From contig CM049307.1 in the NCBI GenBank assembly GCA_026874595.1, positions 92,790,330 to 92,854,329 on the forward strand: a DNA stretch of 64,000 nt. Direction: 5' to 3'. Every line of letters starts with the position of its first letter. Position 1 is the stretch's first letter. Under the pieces are notes generated by a model. That model saw nothing but the letters and a program-made list of their open reading frames with translations. It made no database searches and had not been told where the DNA came from. The DNA comes from Sipunculus nudus (lineage: Eukaryota; Annelida; Sipuncula; Golfingiida; Sipunculidae). A program made the translations under genes and the position numbers. Positions 11,399 through 25,200 of this stretch are shown piece by piece.

Positions 11399-14300
11399 GT
11401 AATTTTATGTTAGTTATATTTGTTAAAGGGGCCCAGTCACCTATGTGACCTTTGTAAACTAAAGGTAATCTCTTGGAGCTTTCATAAAAAAATTGGCCAG
11501 GAAACGTGGCTCTCACTGCACACAGGCTGCTTGTTTTCAAAGTTGTTTATATGTACATGTTTATTATATGTGGGGGCCCGCCAAAATAAAACAAATTCAA
11601 CAAGGGCATCTGGCAGCAAGCCAGAGCTTTGCAAATGGCATTTTGCAACAAGTGACTTTCTACCTCCGCATATATGCAACCTACCACCTTAGGTTACATG
11701 TTTTTCCAGTTTGTCAAAGTTGCTGTAACAAACCTGTTGTCGATAAACAAGTTAACACATCCTTCATGAAGGCCTTTTAAGCCTATTCACAACCAAAATT
11801 ACCCTTAAATCTTTAATATATACTCGGAGGAAGCCAGAAATCACAAGAAATTCTTGTCCAAAAGGTAGGTGATTGGACACCTTTAAGAGAAAATGTAGAC
11901 TATAGTATTGCGTACCTAATGACTAGGCAGCTACATAATTAAGAGCCAGTTTCATTTTCTTCAGCATCTGCATCAGCTTTGTATATGTTGATTACCAGTC
12001 CCTCAGTCAGGTACCATCAAGAAAGGGATTTACTGATAATATTTTAGGCCATCTTAACATTTAAATTATTAATCAAATACTTTTGGTCTTATTTCTTACA
12101 AGTGCGGTCTAATTTTAATAGGTCTTTCTGCAAAATATGTGAATAATTCACACAGGAATGGTACAAAATCCACCATTGGTGACCAATCTATTTTAACCCA
12201 CTTTCAGTAACCCAAATAATCACTCACTTTTATTTCCCAGCTGTCATCTAGGTCATATTCAGCTGTTCCCCAGAGCAAAGGGAATTGAAGAATTAGATGA
12301 GTTAATATATTTTCAAAACAATCTTTGCACAAAGCACTTAATTTTGATGAATGCAAAATTTGATGATACTACCTTTACATACAAGATAAAATGTCATTTA
12401 CCACATTTCTCAGGGATTACTGCAGCTATTAGCAGTATGTTTTGCTGGCACATTGATCATGTGAACGGTAACCAGGTGTATGCTATGGGTGAAGGAACGA
12501 TTTAGTTTCTCTTTTGACCACAGTGTCTCTGGTGTACACAAGTTAGTTTTCATTAACAGCACTTTTATATTGTAAGATATGGCATGGTAGTTTATTTATT
12601 CTTGTTATTTCATATCACACTAAACTAGTCCAAAAGACTTCTCTCTCATTTACAGCTTTTTTGGAGTATGAATATTTCAATTATTATTATAATTTTACTG
12701 ATTTAGTGAATTTAATTTTTCCAACATTCAAAGCCTGTCACAAAAGTGGGTAAAAATTATTTAACAGTACATGATATCACACTATTTCACCAGTGGACCT
12801 GTTGAATTTGTAAATAACTTTATCTAAAATGTCATATTAAGGTTTCGTTTGGTTGCTATGCTAGTATATCGGTCAAGCTCTGCACCTGGAAGGAATTATA
12901 TTTGATAAAGACTCATGCCAGTTGGAAGCTTATTATAATAATATTTGGTATACACACAGACAGATGATACCACTGTAAAGATAATGTATAATTGATCTGT
13001 ATGTGAACTTCAAACTTACATTTGTCAGGACTATAACCTAGAAACTGTCCCTTCATTTGATTGGCCAGCATACAGGATGGAGTTCACCTTACATCTCTGA
13101 CAAATGGAGTGGCGTGATTGGTTATGCTTTAACGAGAGAGAGAACAAAAAGCTATGATATGCTAATGTGGGGATTCATTTTGGCAACTCTACACCTATTA
13201 AGTTGATTTCTATGTACTGACATTATCTTTTATTGAATACTACTGAAGAATAAAAATAGTTACCTAAGTTGCCGCATTCATGTCTTTTGTGGCTCAGTGC
13301 AAAAATGCCACAAACTTGTGTGAGAGAGGGTGTGAGCTGGAAAAATGCAGAATTTAGCAACAGTAAGAGAACTTCACATTGGCGAGAGTGCCAGGTCGAA
13401 CTAAAATCTTTTCAATATGGGACACTGTCATTGAGGCTTTTCAGGCTTATGCATTTCTTTTCTTCAGCTTATTAAAGAATGCTGTGGGGAAGCTTAAACT
13501 CCAGGAGACCTAAATTTCTCCCTTGTTTTACAGAGAGTTGCATGAGGAAGCTGGGATTATTGCTAATAATTTAAACAAGATAGGAGTTTTGATGTTCGAG
13601 TTCATCGGAGATCCACAGTTGATGGAGGTTCACGTCTTCAGTACAGACCTGTACAAAGGAGAGCCAACAGAGTCTGAAGGTAGGTCATGTTCATTATCAT
13701 ATCATAGAACTACTAGGGCTGTAACATTTAACCGATGCACCATAATACAAGGTTAAATATTGTATCATTATTGCCAGATGTCTGTGCACATATTGTTACA
13801 TTCACTATACTTTATCATCCCATGAAAAGCAATGTCAGTCATTTAAAAGTTGTCTCTCACAGCCAGAGAAGGCATGGAAGGTGATACATCATTGGTATTA
13901 GACACAAATAGAAAGCCAACTAATTTGTTAAAGGGACCTAATTATGTTCAGAGCATTTTGAATTAACATGAAAAATAAAACACACATTTAGTTTTTAGCT
14001 TAGCTTACTGATTTTTTTTTCAAATTTTTTCGCATTTTTTTGTTTATAGTTTATAGACTTTCAAATATGCGGATATCCATTAACAGGGCACAAATGGTAA
14101 CCATTGCAACCTGAATCTTCTAACTTGACATCCAGGGAGGTCAATGAAAAATCTCCTTTGAAACCTGATATTAGGTCTCGTTACCTATATCCTTCGAGCC
14201 ATGCTTCAGTTGAATGGGTATACCACCTACAGAATTTGGCATTCGGATGATAAAATTCCTTTTGTGAAGGTCTACCTAGTCAGCTGAGTGTCATGACCCC

Positions 14301-14934
14301 TGGGTCACTTGTTACATGTGCGACAGAAAACCAATTTGTAAAGCAGAAGGAAAATGAAAAAGAGGGAGATAGAGAGAGACAATGGTCCATGGGTAAGCTG
14401 GTGTAAAGACACAAACATTTCAGTACAGATACTAGTAAGTTCTGATATAGGTACGAACACCTCTTCCTTTGATACAAATTAAGTGGAGATTTTTTAAACC
14501 ATCTGAACTTGACTTGTTTGCAGAAGCTATACTGAAGGATTGCTTGTTCCTGCTAAAGTTCTCAGAGAAAAGATATAAAAGATGCACTTATTGATACAAT
14601 GACTGAATATGACAAATTCCCAGATCACTGAAAAAGTGGACACCTTTTGCTCTAATTTAATAACCTCACTCAAGTATTACTCTGATAATTTTTTTCTGTT
14701 ACAGAGATGCGGCCCCAGTGGTATGGCCTCGCTGATATACCCTTCAGAAAGATGTGGCCAGACGATATCCTTTGGTTTCCCATCATGCTTAGAGGATCAA
14801 AGTTCTACGGGTATTTCAGGTTCCAAGGCATGGACAATATCATTGGTCACACACTAAAAGAGGTCCCATGTTTGGACAGTATTTCTATACCCAAAGCTCC
14901 TCTAAGTAGCGACATTGATTTGAAAAGTCTTTAA
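11247..14934 (+). CDS. NUDT1: NUDT1 (MTH1), 7,8-dihydro-8-oxoguanine triphosphatase, whole gene
   Basis: Three coding exons (11247-11398, 13534-13679, 14705-14934) join in matching phases to a 175-residue protein. The enzyme hydrolyses oxidised purine nucleoside triphosphates such as 8-oxo-dGTP to monophosphates in cytosol and mitochondria, cleaning the nucleotide pool. The Nudix box (GX5EX7REXXEEXG) spans residues 37-58, from GKVQVGE to RELHEEAG, and is split by intron 1. Pocket residues known from human MTH1 are kept at the same numbers: Asn33, Trp117, Asp119 and Asp120 (the WPDD motif). Human MTH1 has 156 residues; this one has an extra C-terminal tail ending SSDIDLKSL. The start is set by alignment to the family and lies one base after a splice acceptor, so the 5' UTR is probably spliced. 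It is convergent with NME5. The identification is firm. Confidence 0.95.
11423..11887. mobile_element. MITE-like element in NUDT1 intron 1
   Basis: The left end GTTAAAGGGGCCCAGTCACC and the right end GGTGATTGGACACCTTTAAG form an imperfect inverted repeat about 460 bp apart. Several overlapping short open frames inside have no recognisable product. A TTAA-type target is possible because TTAA occurs at both outer edges. The class is not determined. Confidence 0.55.
11888..13533. other. NUDT1 intron 1, remaining part
   Basis: AT-rich intronic sequence ending in CCCTTGTTTTACAG at 13533. No other gene or paired repeat was recognised. Confidence 0.6.
13534..13679 (+). CDS. NUDT1: NUDT1 coding exon 2
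   Basis: Encodes the second half of the Nudix box (RELHEEAG, with the catalytic glutamates) and the strand [18 protein letters not shown], up to residue 99. The donor is GAAG|GTAGGT, phase 1. Confidence 0.95.
13680..14704. other. NUDT1 intron 2
   Basis: Between about 14190 and 14320 it contains a segment that matches 19245-19350 in inverted orientation (TTCAGTTGAATGGGTATA...ATGATAAAATT.CCTT...GTCAGCTGAG.GTCATGACCC). This is a dispersed repeat also found at the left edge of the NME5 intron 1 repeat field. Confidence 0.55.
14705..14934 (+). CDS. NUDT1: NUDT1 coding exon 3 with stop
   Basis: Encodes residues 100-175: [21 protein letters not shown] with Trp117, Asp119 and Asp120, then WFPIML and [21 protein letters not shown] as in the family C-terminus, then a tail of about 20 extra residues. 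It ends in TAA at 14932-14934. Confidence 0.95.
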
Positions 14935-16122
14935 TATTTACAATATCCACACCAGAATGTACTCATTCCAGAAGGCTGAAAGTATGTTTCTCAGGCACAC
15001 CACTCATGAATTTTAACCCATACATCAATTATATGGTTACAGTAGAAAATACCAATTTTGAGCTCCAGACATTCCTTTGATGAAAATATATGAAATTTAA
15101 CCAAAAATTTTTAATAAAAAAAATTCACCTGCCAACATCAGTTCCCAAAAAAGGCCTGAGAAATAAACTTTTTTGTCTTAATATAACACTTTTTTATACT
15201 TTACCAAACAAAAGCTAATGCAAAAGAGCACTATCAACAAGTCCAAACAGATTCACTAACAAATTTATTGGTGACATGCACTCATACAGGTATTAATATA
15301 TACAATGCAGTCCAGGCAAAAACTTTATATACAGGGTATTCAGCAAAATATATTCTGCAACATTCAGTATGTACCCATGACATTTTTTTTCTCATTAAAT
15401 ATTGTTTTATTAAGTATATTTTTAGAAAGGACGTAATATGTCTGTATTTTTTTCTATTTCCATTTTACAAATGGACTGATTTGAGATGATACATTTATTT
15501 ATGAATACAAAAGATGTAACAATAAAAGGAAACAAAATGTGTATACTGCCAAACAGATGTAGTTGGTAATAAAAGTAAATAGTATTTTATTGTTGTTGTA
15601 TTTACTGTGCTCAGGTTGTTGAATTGTATGAATGCCAAGACATTCTATTTCTTGTCCAGTTGTTTTTGGAAACCACATGTAGAAAGGACACTTCTTCAGA
15701 ATGATAAAAAGTATGCAAATTCCAACTGACACCGGAAGACTGCTCTATTTAAATCTGTCAAATTCTATGGCCCATTTCCACTGTCCTGGCCAAGCCGTCA
15801 AATGACCCCTTATTTTCCCACAGCTGATATGCCAGCTTTGCAGGCTTTGAGATACTCACACTCTCTAATTGGGCCTGTGTGGACTAGCAGATTTACCAAA
15901 AAGCACTATCGAGTCATTACAATTTTACATGACTGGGCTTATTTTTTTTTGCCAAATCATATACTTTAAGGTTTCTATTTTTGAATTAAAGCCCAGCTTT
16001 AGTGTCTACTTTTGCAAAACTGGAGAAATTGCTGTATGAAGAGATTAAATGGAGCCTATCAGAGAAACTTCTGGTTTAGATTGGTGAGAGTCCATGTTTG
16101 TTTATGTTTGCTTTTGTTTGGT
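14935..16122. other. Convergent 3' intergenic region between NUDT1 and NME5
   Basis: Holds the 3' UTRs of both genes. AATAAA on the plus strand occurs at about 15113, 15172 and 15519 and could end NUDT1. On the minus strand AATAAA (complement TTTATT) near 15586 could end NME5. A MITE copy occupies about 14984-15177. Nothing else was recognised. Confidence 0.55.
14984..15177. mobile_element. MITE copy C (family of 37262-37537), shortened
   Basis: It starts AAAGTATGTTTCTCAGGCAC and ends GCCTGAGAAATAAACTTTTT. These are the terminal inverted repeats also seen in the elements at 37262 and 57023. The interior is shortened and diverged. It lies in the presumed NUDT1 3' UTR, and its right end supplies an AATAAA. 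Confidence 0.5.
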
Positions 16123-16200
16123 TCATGGCTCCTGTACAACTGGGTCCCTGACTCTGGGTTTATTTGGGTTGTGTTCTAGTAACCAGTCTGCAAGCCAGAT
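16123..16200 (-). CDS. NME5: NME5 exon 5 with stop
   Basis: A GTATTTTCAG acceptor precedes 25 codons and TGA, encoding IWLADWLLEHNPNKPRVRDP and a short end. It is the second helix of the Dpy-30-type motif and matches the family C-terminus. Joined in phase 0 to exon 4. Confidence 0.93.
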   Translation of the reverse strand: MWLADWLLEHNPNKPRVRDPVVQEP

Positions 16201-19200
16201 CTGAAAATACAAAAGTTATGTACTTAAGTATATACTCCTCAAACAACAGTTATATGTTGCAGTCACTCGCGTAACTCATTCAGATCGACCTACTACTTGT
16301 AATAGCATTGTTTGCTGGGTTTTGCCACCAGGCCAGTTGGCATTGGGCCTAATTAGAGCAGGATTGATATTACACATCCAAATTTTAAGCCTGTGACTCT
16401 CTGCTCTCGTAGGTCTTATTACATTCTCGCCTCTATGGCAAACACCTGGTGGCGAAACCCAGCAAACCATGGTATAGCAAGCATTAATTAAGTGGAAGGA
16501 GTTATAGACCAAATGCAGTTATAGACCAAATGCAGCATACAAACGCTGTACACGGAATGTGTATAACACTATAAAGCAATATGATGCGGTACTTTCAAAG
16601 GAGAAAGTATCATGGGCACAACTTTTTTCCATTTGTAAATACAACTCCAGATGTTAAGAATGTCTTCTTACAATATAACTTTTCTCACATGAAGGTCTTT
16701 CCCCTATATTTAGAAAAACCCTATGCATTGCTATTTCTCCATCCTCTCAGTGATGGGTACCTACCGATCCCTTTTGTTAGTTTTTTATCTATAAACGTAT
16801 TCTGTCATAAAAACATACCAGTATAAATTATAGTAATTCCTTGGAATATATGACACCCATATAATACAATTATTGCCATATAACTGGTTCTTTTAAACAT
16901 GTTGTTGAACAAGTAAAAAAATGTCCTTTGAGATAAAACAAGTTTTACAAACACTTGTGTTATGGCAAGTAAATGACAAAGAATAATTCAACAATATACA
17001 TTGTAAGACTTACAACAGGATCACTTGGCTTCTGTTTACATAAGGCTGTGAGTCCTTTCAGGAGGGTAGGGTTAACTGCTTTGGCTAGATAATCTTTGGC
17101 TCCTTGACCCCTTGAAACTGGTTCCACCACGCCTAAAACACACACAGTACCAGTATGAAAAATCAAAATTAAAATATCTTTAAGTGATTCTTTGGAACAA
17201 CACATTCCTACAGATATTTACAAATAAATTTATGGATATTGATAACACGACTGATGGCACAAAGACTAAGAAATCACATTTAAAAATGTACAGTAGATAT
17301 TTCTTTAGTAAATACAATACTAAATAATAAAATGTTAATTTTAGACATGAAATATGTAACATTAACTATTTCTTACAAAATAAGGTAAATGGTTTTCTGG
17401 CTGGCTAAAGTGTAAGGGGGAGTTTCTTTTAATATAGATGTCCCTCAAGAAAATACTGGGCCATGAGAAAATGTACCAACCAGAAATGTACATATATATC
17501 CTGTTAAAGTTGCTGACAGTCACCACATGTGTCCATGTTAGCAGAGGTCATGCCAAACATTAAATGTCAAGCTTACAAAATGGCAAACCAGGATAGAAAG
17601 ATCCAATTGTACCAGGGCCACGGTCATCAAAACTTTATGATATACTTTTATTGTACTTTTGATCAGATTTAACCTTTTCAATGCTTTAAATGACTTTTAA
17701 TATAAATGTATCCTCTAGGGATACAAAAAATTAGTCAACCATGGCATTTTCAGTACTCTGCTGTGAAAATTAGGTGCTCACTATCAGGGAAGAAGAATCT
17801 AATTTCCCGTGCAGCACTCTCCAAACAGTCGCTTGCATGCAGTCCATTCCGCTGGTCATCCGTGCCATATATTGCTCGCAGGCTGTAAAACAGGAACAAA
17901 AAATATTATGGATTGGGTTTTTGGAAATAACTTATGGTACCAAGCTATTCAATGCAACATACTAAGGCAGTGTGAACTCTGTAAGCAGATAATTATCCTG
18001 AATATAACTGCAAGTTTCTTGGCTGAAACAGGCTCTATAACAAATTCAGTTGCCTTAACAGTCATTTGACAAGTTAAAATGTATATATAAAAGTTACAGA
18101 GAGTTTCTATTAGAATTTTTTTTTTTTATTTTTAGGGAATTTACCTCAAGCTAAAGATACCTAAAGCTCCACTTTTAATCCAACTATTACTCAACTGACC
18201 AGAATAATATGACACAAATGCTCTGAACCCAGAGTTTATTTATCAAGAAAATGTGACATTTTCCCTCAAACTGGTATTTTAATCACATACATTTCATAAA
18301 TAGCAAAGTACCAAATGATTCATTTCTTTAAGTGATAAAATAACAAAGCTGATAATAATTTATGATATTTATTGGTACTAACCAGTCAGGATGTGTTTGT
18401 CTTGCTTTGAGGGTATTTGTTGGACCAACAAGCTCACGCCAGTATGGTATCGCTTTCTCTCTGGACAGAACCATGGCAAAGATGGGTCCGCTGCTCATGT
18501 AGGCCACCAGGCTGGGAAAGAACATCTTGCCATAGTGTTCTGCGTAAAAGTCACTGGCTTGTTCAGGAGTCAGGTGGACTCGCCTTTTCTGAAATGTCAC
18601 AGATAAATGTAATTTTAGAATATATGACATAAATAATCTCTACATTATGTACTCCATTAGATATCTGAAAAAGCCAATTTTTACTTAACAACTTGTAGGT
18701 CCCAAACCACTGATATGTGAACTTAAGTTAAACAATTATAAAGGAGTGACATGATGACCTACATGAGAATCCAGTCCAAATATACCATTTTCACATGAAT
18801 TTGAAAATTTTACATTCACAGGCAGAAACAGTTATGTATTCGAATGAACAAGAAGTTTCACAAGCTTTTGTTTGAAAATGAAAATGGCATTCCCTATATA
18901 AATGTAACAAGTCAATCCGAAGCCTGAAAATGTCATTGGTTTAAAAAAAAATTGACTGTTGTTATGCATGACCAATGCTAAGAGGGGCTTCATTATTATA
19001 ACCAGCTGGCAGATGACACCTTGTAACAGATTAAGTCATTTTTCAGGCAATTTAAAGAATATTTCTTCCCTGTTTACTGTTTATTCAATAAACTTCAATA
19101 AAGTTTTTTTTATTGAATCTTTATTTCAAACTTTAAGTTATAACAATCATTGAATCAGTTAAATATTGGCTTGTTGGAGTTCAGGGAGTTCAATGTAATG

Positions 19201-22200
19201 AGTTGATATTATCTAAAACATGGGATTGGTTACCCAAATAACAAGTGACCCATGGGTCATGACGCTCAGCTGACTGGGAAGAGATTCGCAGAAGGAAATT
19301 TTATCATCAGAATGGTAGTATATACCCATTCAACTGAAGCATCAAACAGATTAACCAACAGGCCAAGATTTAGTCTGTATTTATATATCTCAAAAATAGA
19401 GAAAAATGTGTAAACTTTTAAAACTAGAATACGGGTAACCGACAAGTGACTACATGTATCTGCCAAAATCGGATAGTGAGGCAAGGGGAAATAGAGTGAG
19501 GTATGTTGCATATTAGCATGGATGTCTGCAGCCTAAATGTGTATGTAGGTTGTGCCACCTACCACAAATCCAGAAAGCTGTCCAAGTTGTATACACCTGC
19601 AAAATTTTAGGCAGAAAAGTCAAACCACTACATGTATATGAGCGATTTTTGCCCATGGCAGACAAACAGACAAACACTGTGCAAAAATCTTTGCAGGTAA
19701 CCCCTCCAGTTTTGTGTATGATAAAGACCTATGTGAGATCTAAACACATGCACAATTTTGGCCCAATCGGTCAAATGGTTCCTGAGATATGAGCTTGGAT
19801 GTGTCCAGCTTTAACTAGAATGTAGGTGGCGCCACCTGTCATAAAATCAAGAAAGCTGTCCACGATGTATAAACCTGCAAAATTTTAGGCAGTTATGTCG
19901 AACCACTACAGAGAAATGAGTAATTTAGTCCACGGCAGACTAACAGACAGACGCTGTGCAAACATTGTTACAGGTGGCGCCACCATTTTTTGTGTATGTT
20001 ACAGAGCTATCAAAGGGCTACATTTGTATAAATTTTATTTCCTGATCGGTCAAACAGTTCCCGAGATATAAGCTTGGATGTCATCAGCGTGAACGTGAAC
20101 GTAGGTGGCGCCACCTGTCATAAAATCAAGAAAGCTATCCTGGATGTATACACATGACGAATTTCAGGTGAATTAGTCAATTCACTGCAGAGGTATGAGT
20201 GATTTTAAACCAAGGCAGATGAACAGATGGACACTGTGCAAACATGGTTACAGGTGGCGCCACCATTTTTTGTGTATGTTATAAAGCAATCCAAGGGCTA
20301 CATTTGTATCAATTTTATTTCCTGATCGGTCAAACGGTTCCCGAGATATGAGGGTTTATGAGTGGAAACAGACCCACAAATGGACACTGGATAGAGAGGA
20401 AAGGTCAGAGGTCAATGCAAATTGGTTAGGCACCAGTTCACATGTGACCCGATAATAGGTGTAAGTTTGGGAAAAATCGGTCCATTAGTCTCCGAGGAGC
20501 TCTCTGGAAACGAACGCCGCCGCGGCGGAGGAACTCGGTCAAAAACATAGTATCCGCAAAACTTCGTTTTGGCGGATACAAAAATACAGGTGGCTCCACC
20601 AGTCTGCAGAAACTAATAAAAACACTTAATGGTCAATATCCATGCAAAAAATCATGGTGATCTCTGCATTAGTTGTTCAGATACTAGTGTGATATGATAC
20701 AAAAATACAGGTGGCTCCACCAGTCTGCAGAAACTTATGAAACACTCCATGATCAATATCCATGCAAACAATTATGGTTATCTCTGCATTAGTTGTTCAG
20801 ATACTTTAGCTTTTGTATCAAATTTTCCATTATTCTGAGCTGTACTTTGGAGTGCCATAGCTCAAAGGATATGGGTAACAGAGACCAAATTTCAGGTTTC
20901 CATGGAGACTTATCATGGGTCTCCCTGTGTGTCAAGAACGAAGATTCTAGGTCCAGTCGTTACGATTTGTACCCTGTTGACAGATAACTACATCCTCAAA
21001 GGTCTCAAAAATGGAGGAAACAATTCGTGAACATTGAAAAATACAGGTGGCGCCACCAGTCTGCACAAACTGATGAAACATCTCATGATCAATATGTATG
21101 TCGAAAATCATGACCATCAGTGATGCAGTTAATGAGATATTGAAGTTTTTGTATGAAATTTTTGACTATTCTGGGGGGTAATTTTGGGCCCCATAGTTCG
21201 AAGGATATGGGTAACAGAGACCTAATTTCTGGTTTCCATGGAGACTTTTCATAGGTCTCTCAGTGTGTCGAAAACGAAGATTCTAGGTCCAGTCGTTACG
21301 ATTTGTGCCACGCTAACAGATGACAGCATCCTCAAAGGTCTCAAAAATAGAGGAAAAAATCGTAAAAAATCAAACAGTACAGGTGGCGCCACCAGTCTGC
21401 AGGAACTGATCGAACATCTCATGATCAATATGTATGCCAAAAATGAAGACCATCAGTGATGTAGTTATTGAGATATTGAAGTTTTTGTATGAAATTTTTT
21501 ACTATTCTGGGGGGTACTTTGGGGCCCCATAGCTCAAAGGATATGGGAAAAAGAGACCTAATTTCTGGTTTCCAAGGAGATTTTTCATGGACCTCTCAGT
21601 GTGTCAAGAATTAAGATTCTAAGTCCAGTCTTTATGATTTGTGCCTTGTTAACAGATGTTCACATTTTTAAAGGTCTCAAAAATAGAGAAAAAAATTCGT
21701 AAAAAATCGAAAAATACAGGTGGCACCACCAGTCTGCAGGAAGTGATGTAACATCTTATGATCAATATGTATGTCAAAAATCATGACCATCAGTGATGCA
21801 GTTAATGAGATATTGAAGTTTTTGTATGAAATTTTGACTATTCTGGGGGTAATTTTGGGCCCCATAGATCGAAGGATATGGGTAACAGAGACCTAATTTC
21901 TGGTTTCCATGGAGACTTTTCATAGGTCTCTCAGTGTGTCGAAAACGAAGATTCTAGGTCCAGTCGTTACGATTTGTGCCACGCTAACAGATGACAGCAT
22001 CCTCAAAGGTCTCAAAAATAGAGGAAAAAATCGTAAAAAATCAAACAGTACAGGTGGCGCCACCAGTCTGTAGGAACTGATCGAACATCTCATGATCAAT
22101 ATGTATGCCAAAAATGAAGACCATCAGTGATGTAGTTATCGAGATATTGAAGTTTTTGTATGAAATTTTTTACTATTCTGGGGGGTACTTTGGGGCCCCA

Positions 22201-25200
22201 TAGCTCAAAGGATATGGGTAACAGAGACCTAATTTCTGGTTTCCAAGGAGATTTTTCATGGACCTCTCAGTGTGTCAAGAATTAAGATTCTAAGTCCAGT
22301 CTTTATGATTTGTGCCTTGTTAACAGATGTTCACATTTTTAAAGGTCTCAAAAATAGAGAAAAAAATTCGTAAAAAATCGAAAAATACAGGTGGCGCCAC
22401 CAGTCTGCAGGAAGTGATGTAACATCTCATGATCAATATGTATGCAAAAAATCATGACCATCAGTCAAGTAGTTAATGAGATATTGAAGTTTTTGTATGA
22501 AATTTTTGACTATTCTGGGGGGTACTTTGGGGCCACATAGCTCGAAGGATATGGGTAACAGAGACCTAATTTCTGGTTTCCAAGGAGATTTTTTATGGAC
22601 CTCTCAGAATCCCAAGTTACAAGGTTCTAGGTCCAGCGGTTACGATTTGTGCCTGGTTAACGGACGGACAGACGGACGACGGACAAAGAGTGATCGCTAT
22701 AGCTCAGATGACTTTCAGTCAGCTGAGCTAAAAATGGGTTACCCCATTTCAAAATTGGGTAACCCTAAAATGGGTTACCCAAATTTGAAATTTGGCCATG
22801 CCTGATGTGACTGAAAGACAGCCATCTTAGCAGTGCCAATGAGATGTGTCCAAAGTGGCACACACAATGGGTCTTTTGGAAACTTGAATAATAACCTTTA
22901 AAGTGGTATGTAATGTGTGCATTCAGTAAAATTTTAGATGAATACTACACTGTTTAGTCCAGATATAATTCTATCATCCACCTGAATGTCTCTCATTTGC
23001 AAAATGCTCCTCTAGGGTTCTATGAAATTGTTGTGTATAGGGAAAAAAGGTACTTGTTCAGAATTGGGCCTGCATTTCCATGTGATCAAAACAGGTGTCT
23101 CAAAAGTAATTGTTTTCTTACAAAGGCTGATTAGTTATTTGGCTGAAAAAATTCACATACTAGATTTCGCCCACACATGGAGTCCATTATATTACTGGAG
23201 TAGGGTCAGGGAACCTAGGTTCCCCACCTCATCGGGGATGTGTTGGCAGCAACTCCCGCTTAACATTTAATTTTAGCTTTATTTTGCTGTTATAATACAA
23301 AAGGATCCCCATTTACTTGAGAGATTGCCCTTCACATGTAGCTATAAATAATCAAAAATCACCCCAGCTAGTAATATTCTCATCTTCATGGCTCAGTCAT
23401 GACATGTAAGATGTTCCGATCTTGAGACTTGTGAGACCATATTACATATATATATATATATATTTAGTATATATTTATTATATTGTTATATATTTGCAGC
23501 CTAAGAAAAAAATAATTTATTTCATCTGTATATATAAAATCTAAAGCCAAGTTCATTTGGAAGGTTAATCACAGGTACATGGGGGGAGGGTATTGGAAGG
23601 GAAACCAAATATACAATGTATGCAATGTGAGGACAGAAGAGTATTAGGCGAGGTGCTGGTAGGTTAATAGAAAGGCCCTGCCTCACTCACAGGCCAATAC
23701 GCATGGGGGGGGGGGGGGGAGACTTACTCCCTCAATATATAGAAACATTTGAATACTATCTTAATCACTTTGGGCTGTTCATTAAAATCCTTAACTTAGG
23801 AACTAGAATGTTATAAACATGGATAAATTATTGATTTAACTGCTAGGGAATAAAAAAGTTATATAAATAATGAAAATTAATTAACAATAACTGGGAAAAG
23901 AAATAGGTAGAATGGGAGATGTTACAGCTCGAGGGGGGGGGGGGGGGGTGGGCTCATGAGTGCTCCCCTCTGGATCCGTCACTGGGTTTGATTCCTGATT
24001 ATATACCCTGACATTTCATATCAGAAGGTAGGGATATTAAATGGAATACATGGAAAGAAAAAAGGGAGCGAGTATAGAATCTGGCCTAAATTGATGAGGT
24101 CATGGGTGTATACAGACAAAGGTTATGATGTTTAGGATTCATGTAATGGAGAAGTAAGAGTCATGTCAATGTCATATCATCAGGCATGTCATGGCTTATG
24201 TTGATTACTACTAATATGAGATGGTCCAGTCATAATAGACGTGACGTACTAAAGAGGCACCAACATTCATGGAACCAATAATCAAGAGCTGCCGACCCCT
24301 GTTTACAGCGAGACTTGTATTCTCCGCGTGCATGCACTTCACTGTAACGTCACACTTTATATCCATATCCAAGGAGGATAAACAATGGCCACATATTAGG
24401 GATGCCATGAACCACGGATATATTTGAGACATGTCAACCAGGCCATAAAGTAAATAATATTTATATCGTAAGTAGGTAAGGTACCAAAAATTACGTTTTT
24501 GCCTCTTTATGCCAATGGTGCAAATTTTGTTTGTCAAATTTGTCTTATGTAGAGATAATCGCAAAAAATCAGGTGGACAGGGGTACAAAAACGAACTATA
24601 ATTTCTAATATGCCCATTTCACAGATTAGTGGCACGATGTCGCTACAGAATAGACTTGTTACTCATAAAATGCTTTTAAATTGTTTACAGGAAAATGACA
24701 TATGGATAAGCTAATATTTCCATAATAGTTAATTACGCTTTTTCCTCTTTCTGCCCTAAGATCAATAAGTTTGGACGTTCTTTGATTATCAAAAAAATAA
24801 TCACAAAAACAGGTTGACAGGGGTGCTGGAATGGACTATAATAGAAATATTCCAGATGTTTGTAAACATCAATATGACAATACTGTGTCCAAAATAAATT
24901 AACAAAGGGCACATGCAGAAAAACTGCTACAATTACAATGGATCAAGGCAACTTATAAAACCACATGACAGTTTCAGCATAAGAAAAATAAAGCCTTGGC
25001 ACTAATGACCATTTATTTCTTTTCTAATTATAGTGGTTTTAATTTTTATTCTATCTCACCTGCAAAATAGTGAAACCTGATCTCAAAATTATATCTTCTA
25101 TTTCCTCTGCCTTGTGCACGGCGTCTGGTTTTACGAGGGCCAGAGTTCTTTCTACAAAAATTTGTGGCTTTTCCATCTTCACGGTTTCTGTATCTTCGCT

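Noticed and set aside
14086-14108. GGTAACCATTGCAAC in NUDT1 intron 2
   Set aside because: It looks like an X-box but fails the consensus at several positions on either strand.
21249-22111. Nearly identical 63-codon minus-strand frames at 21249-21440 and 21920-22111
   Set aside because: They are the same segment of the tandem repeat; the similarity comes from the 671-bp period, not from paralogous genes.
24211-24588. 125-codon minus-strand frame in NME5 intron 1
   Set aside because: No exon borders fit NME5 phases and no family is recognised. It overlaps an old duplicated stretch.
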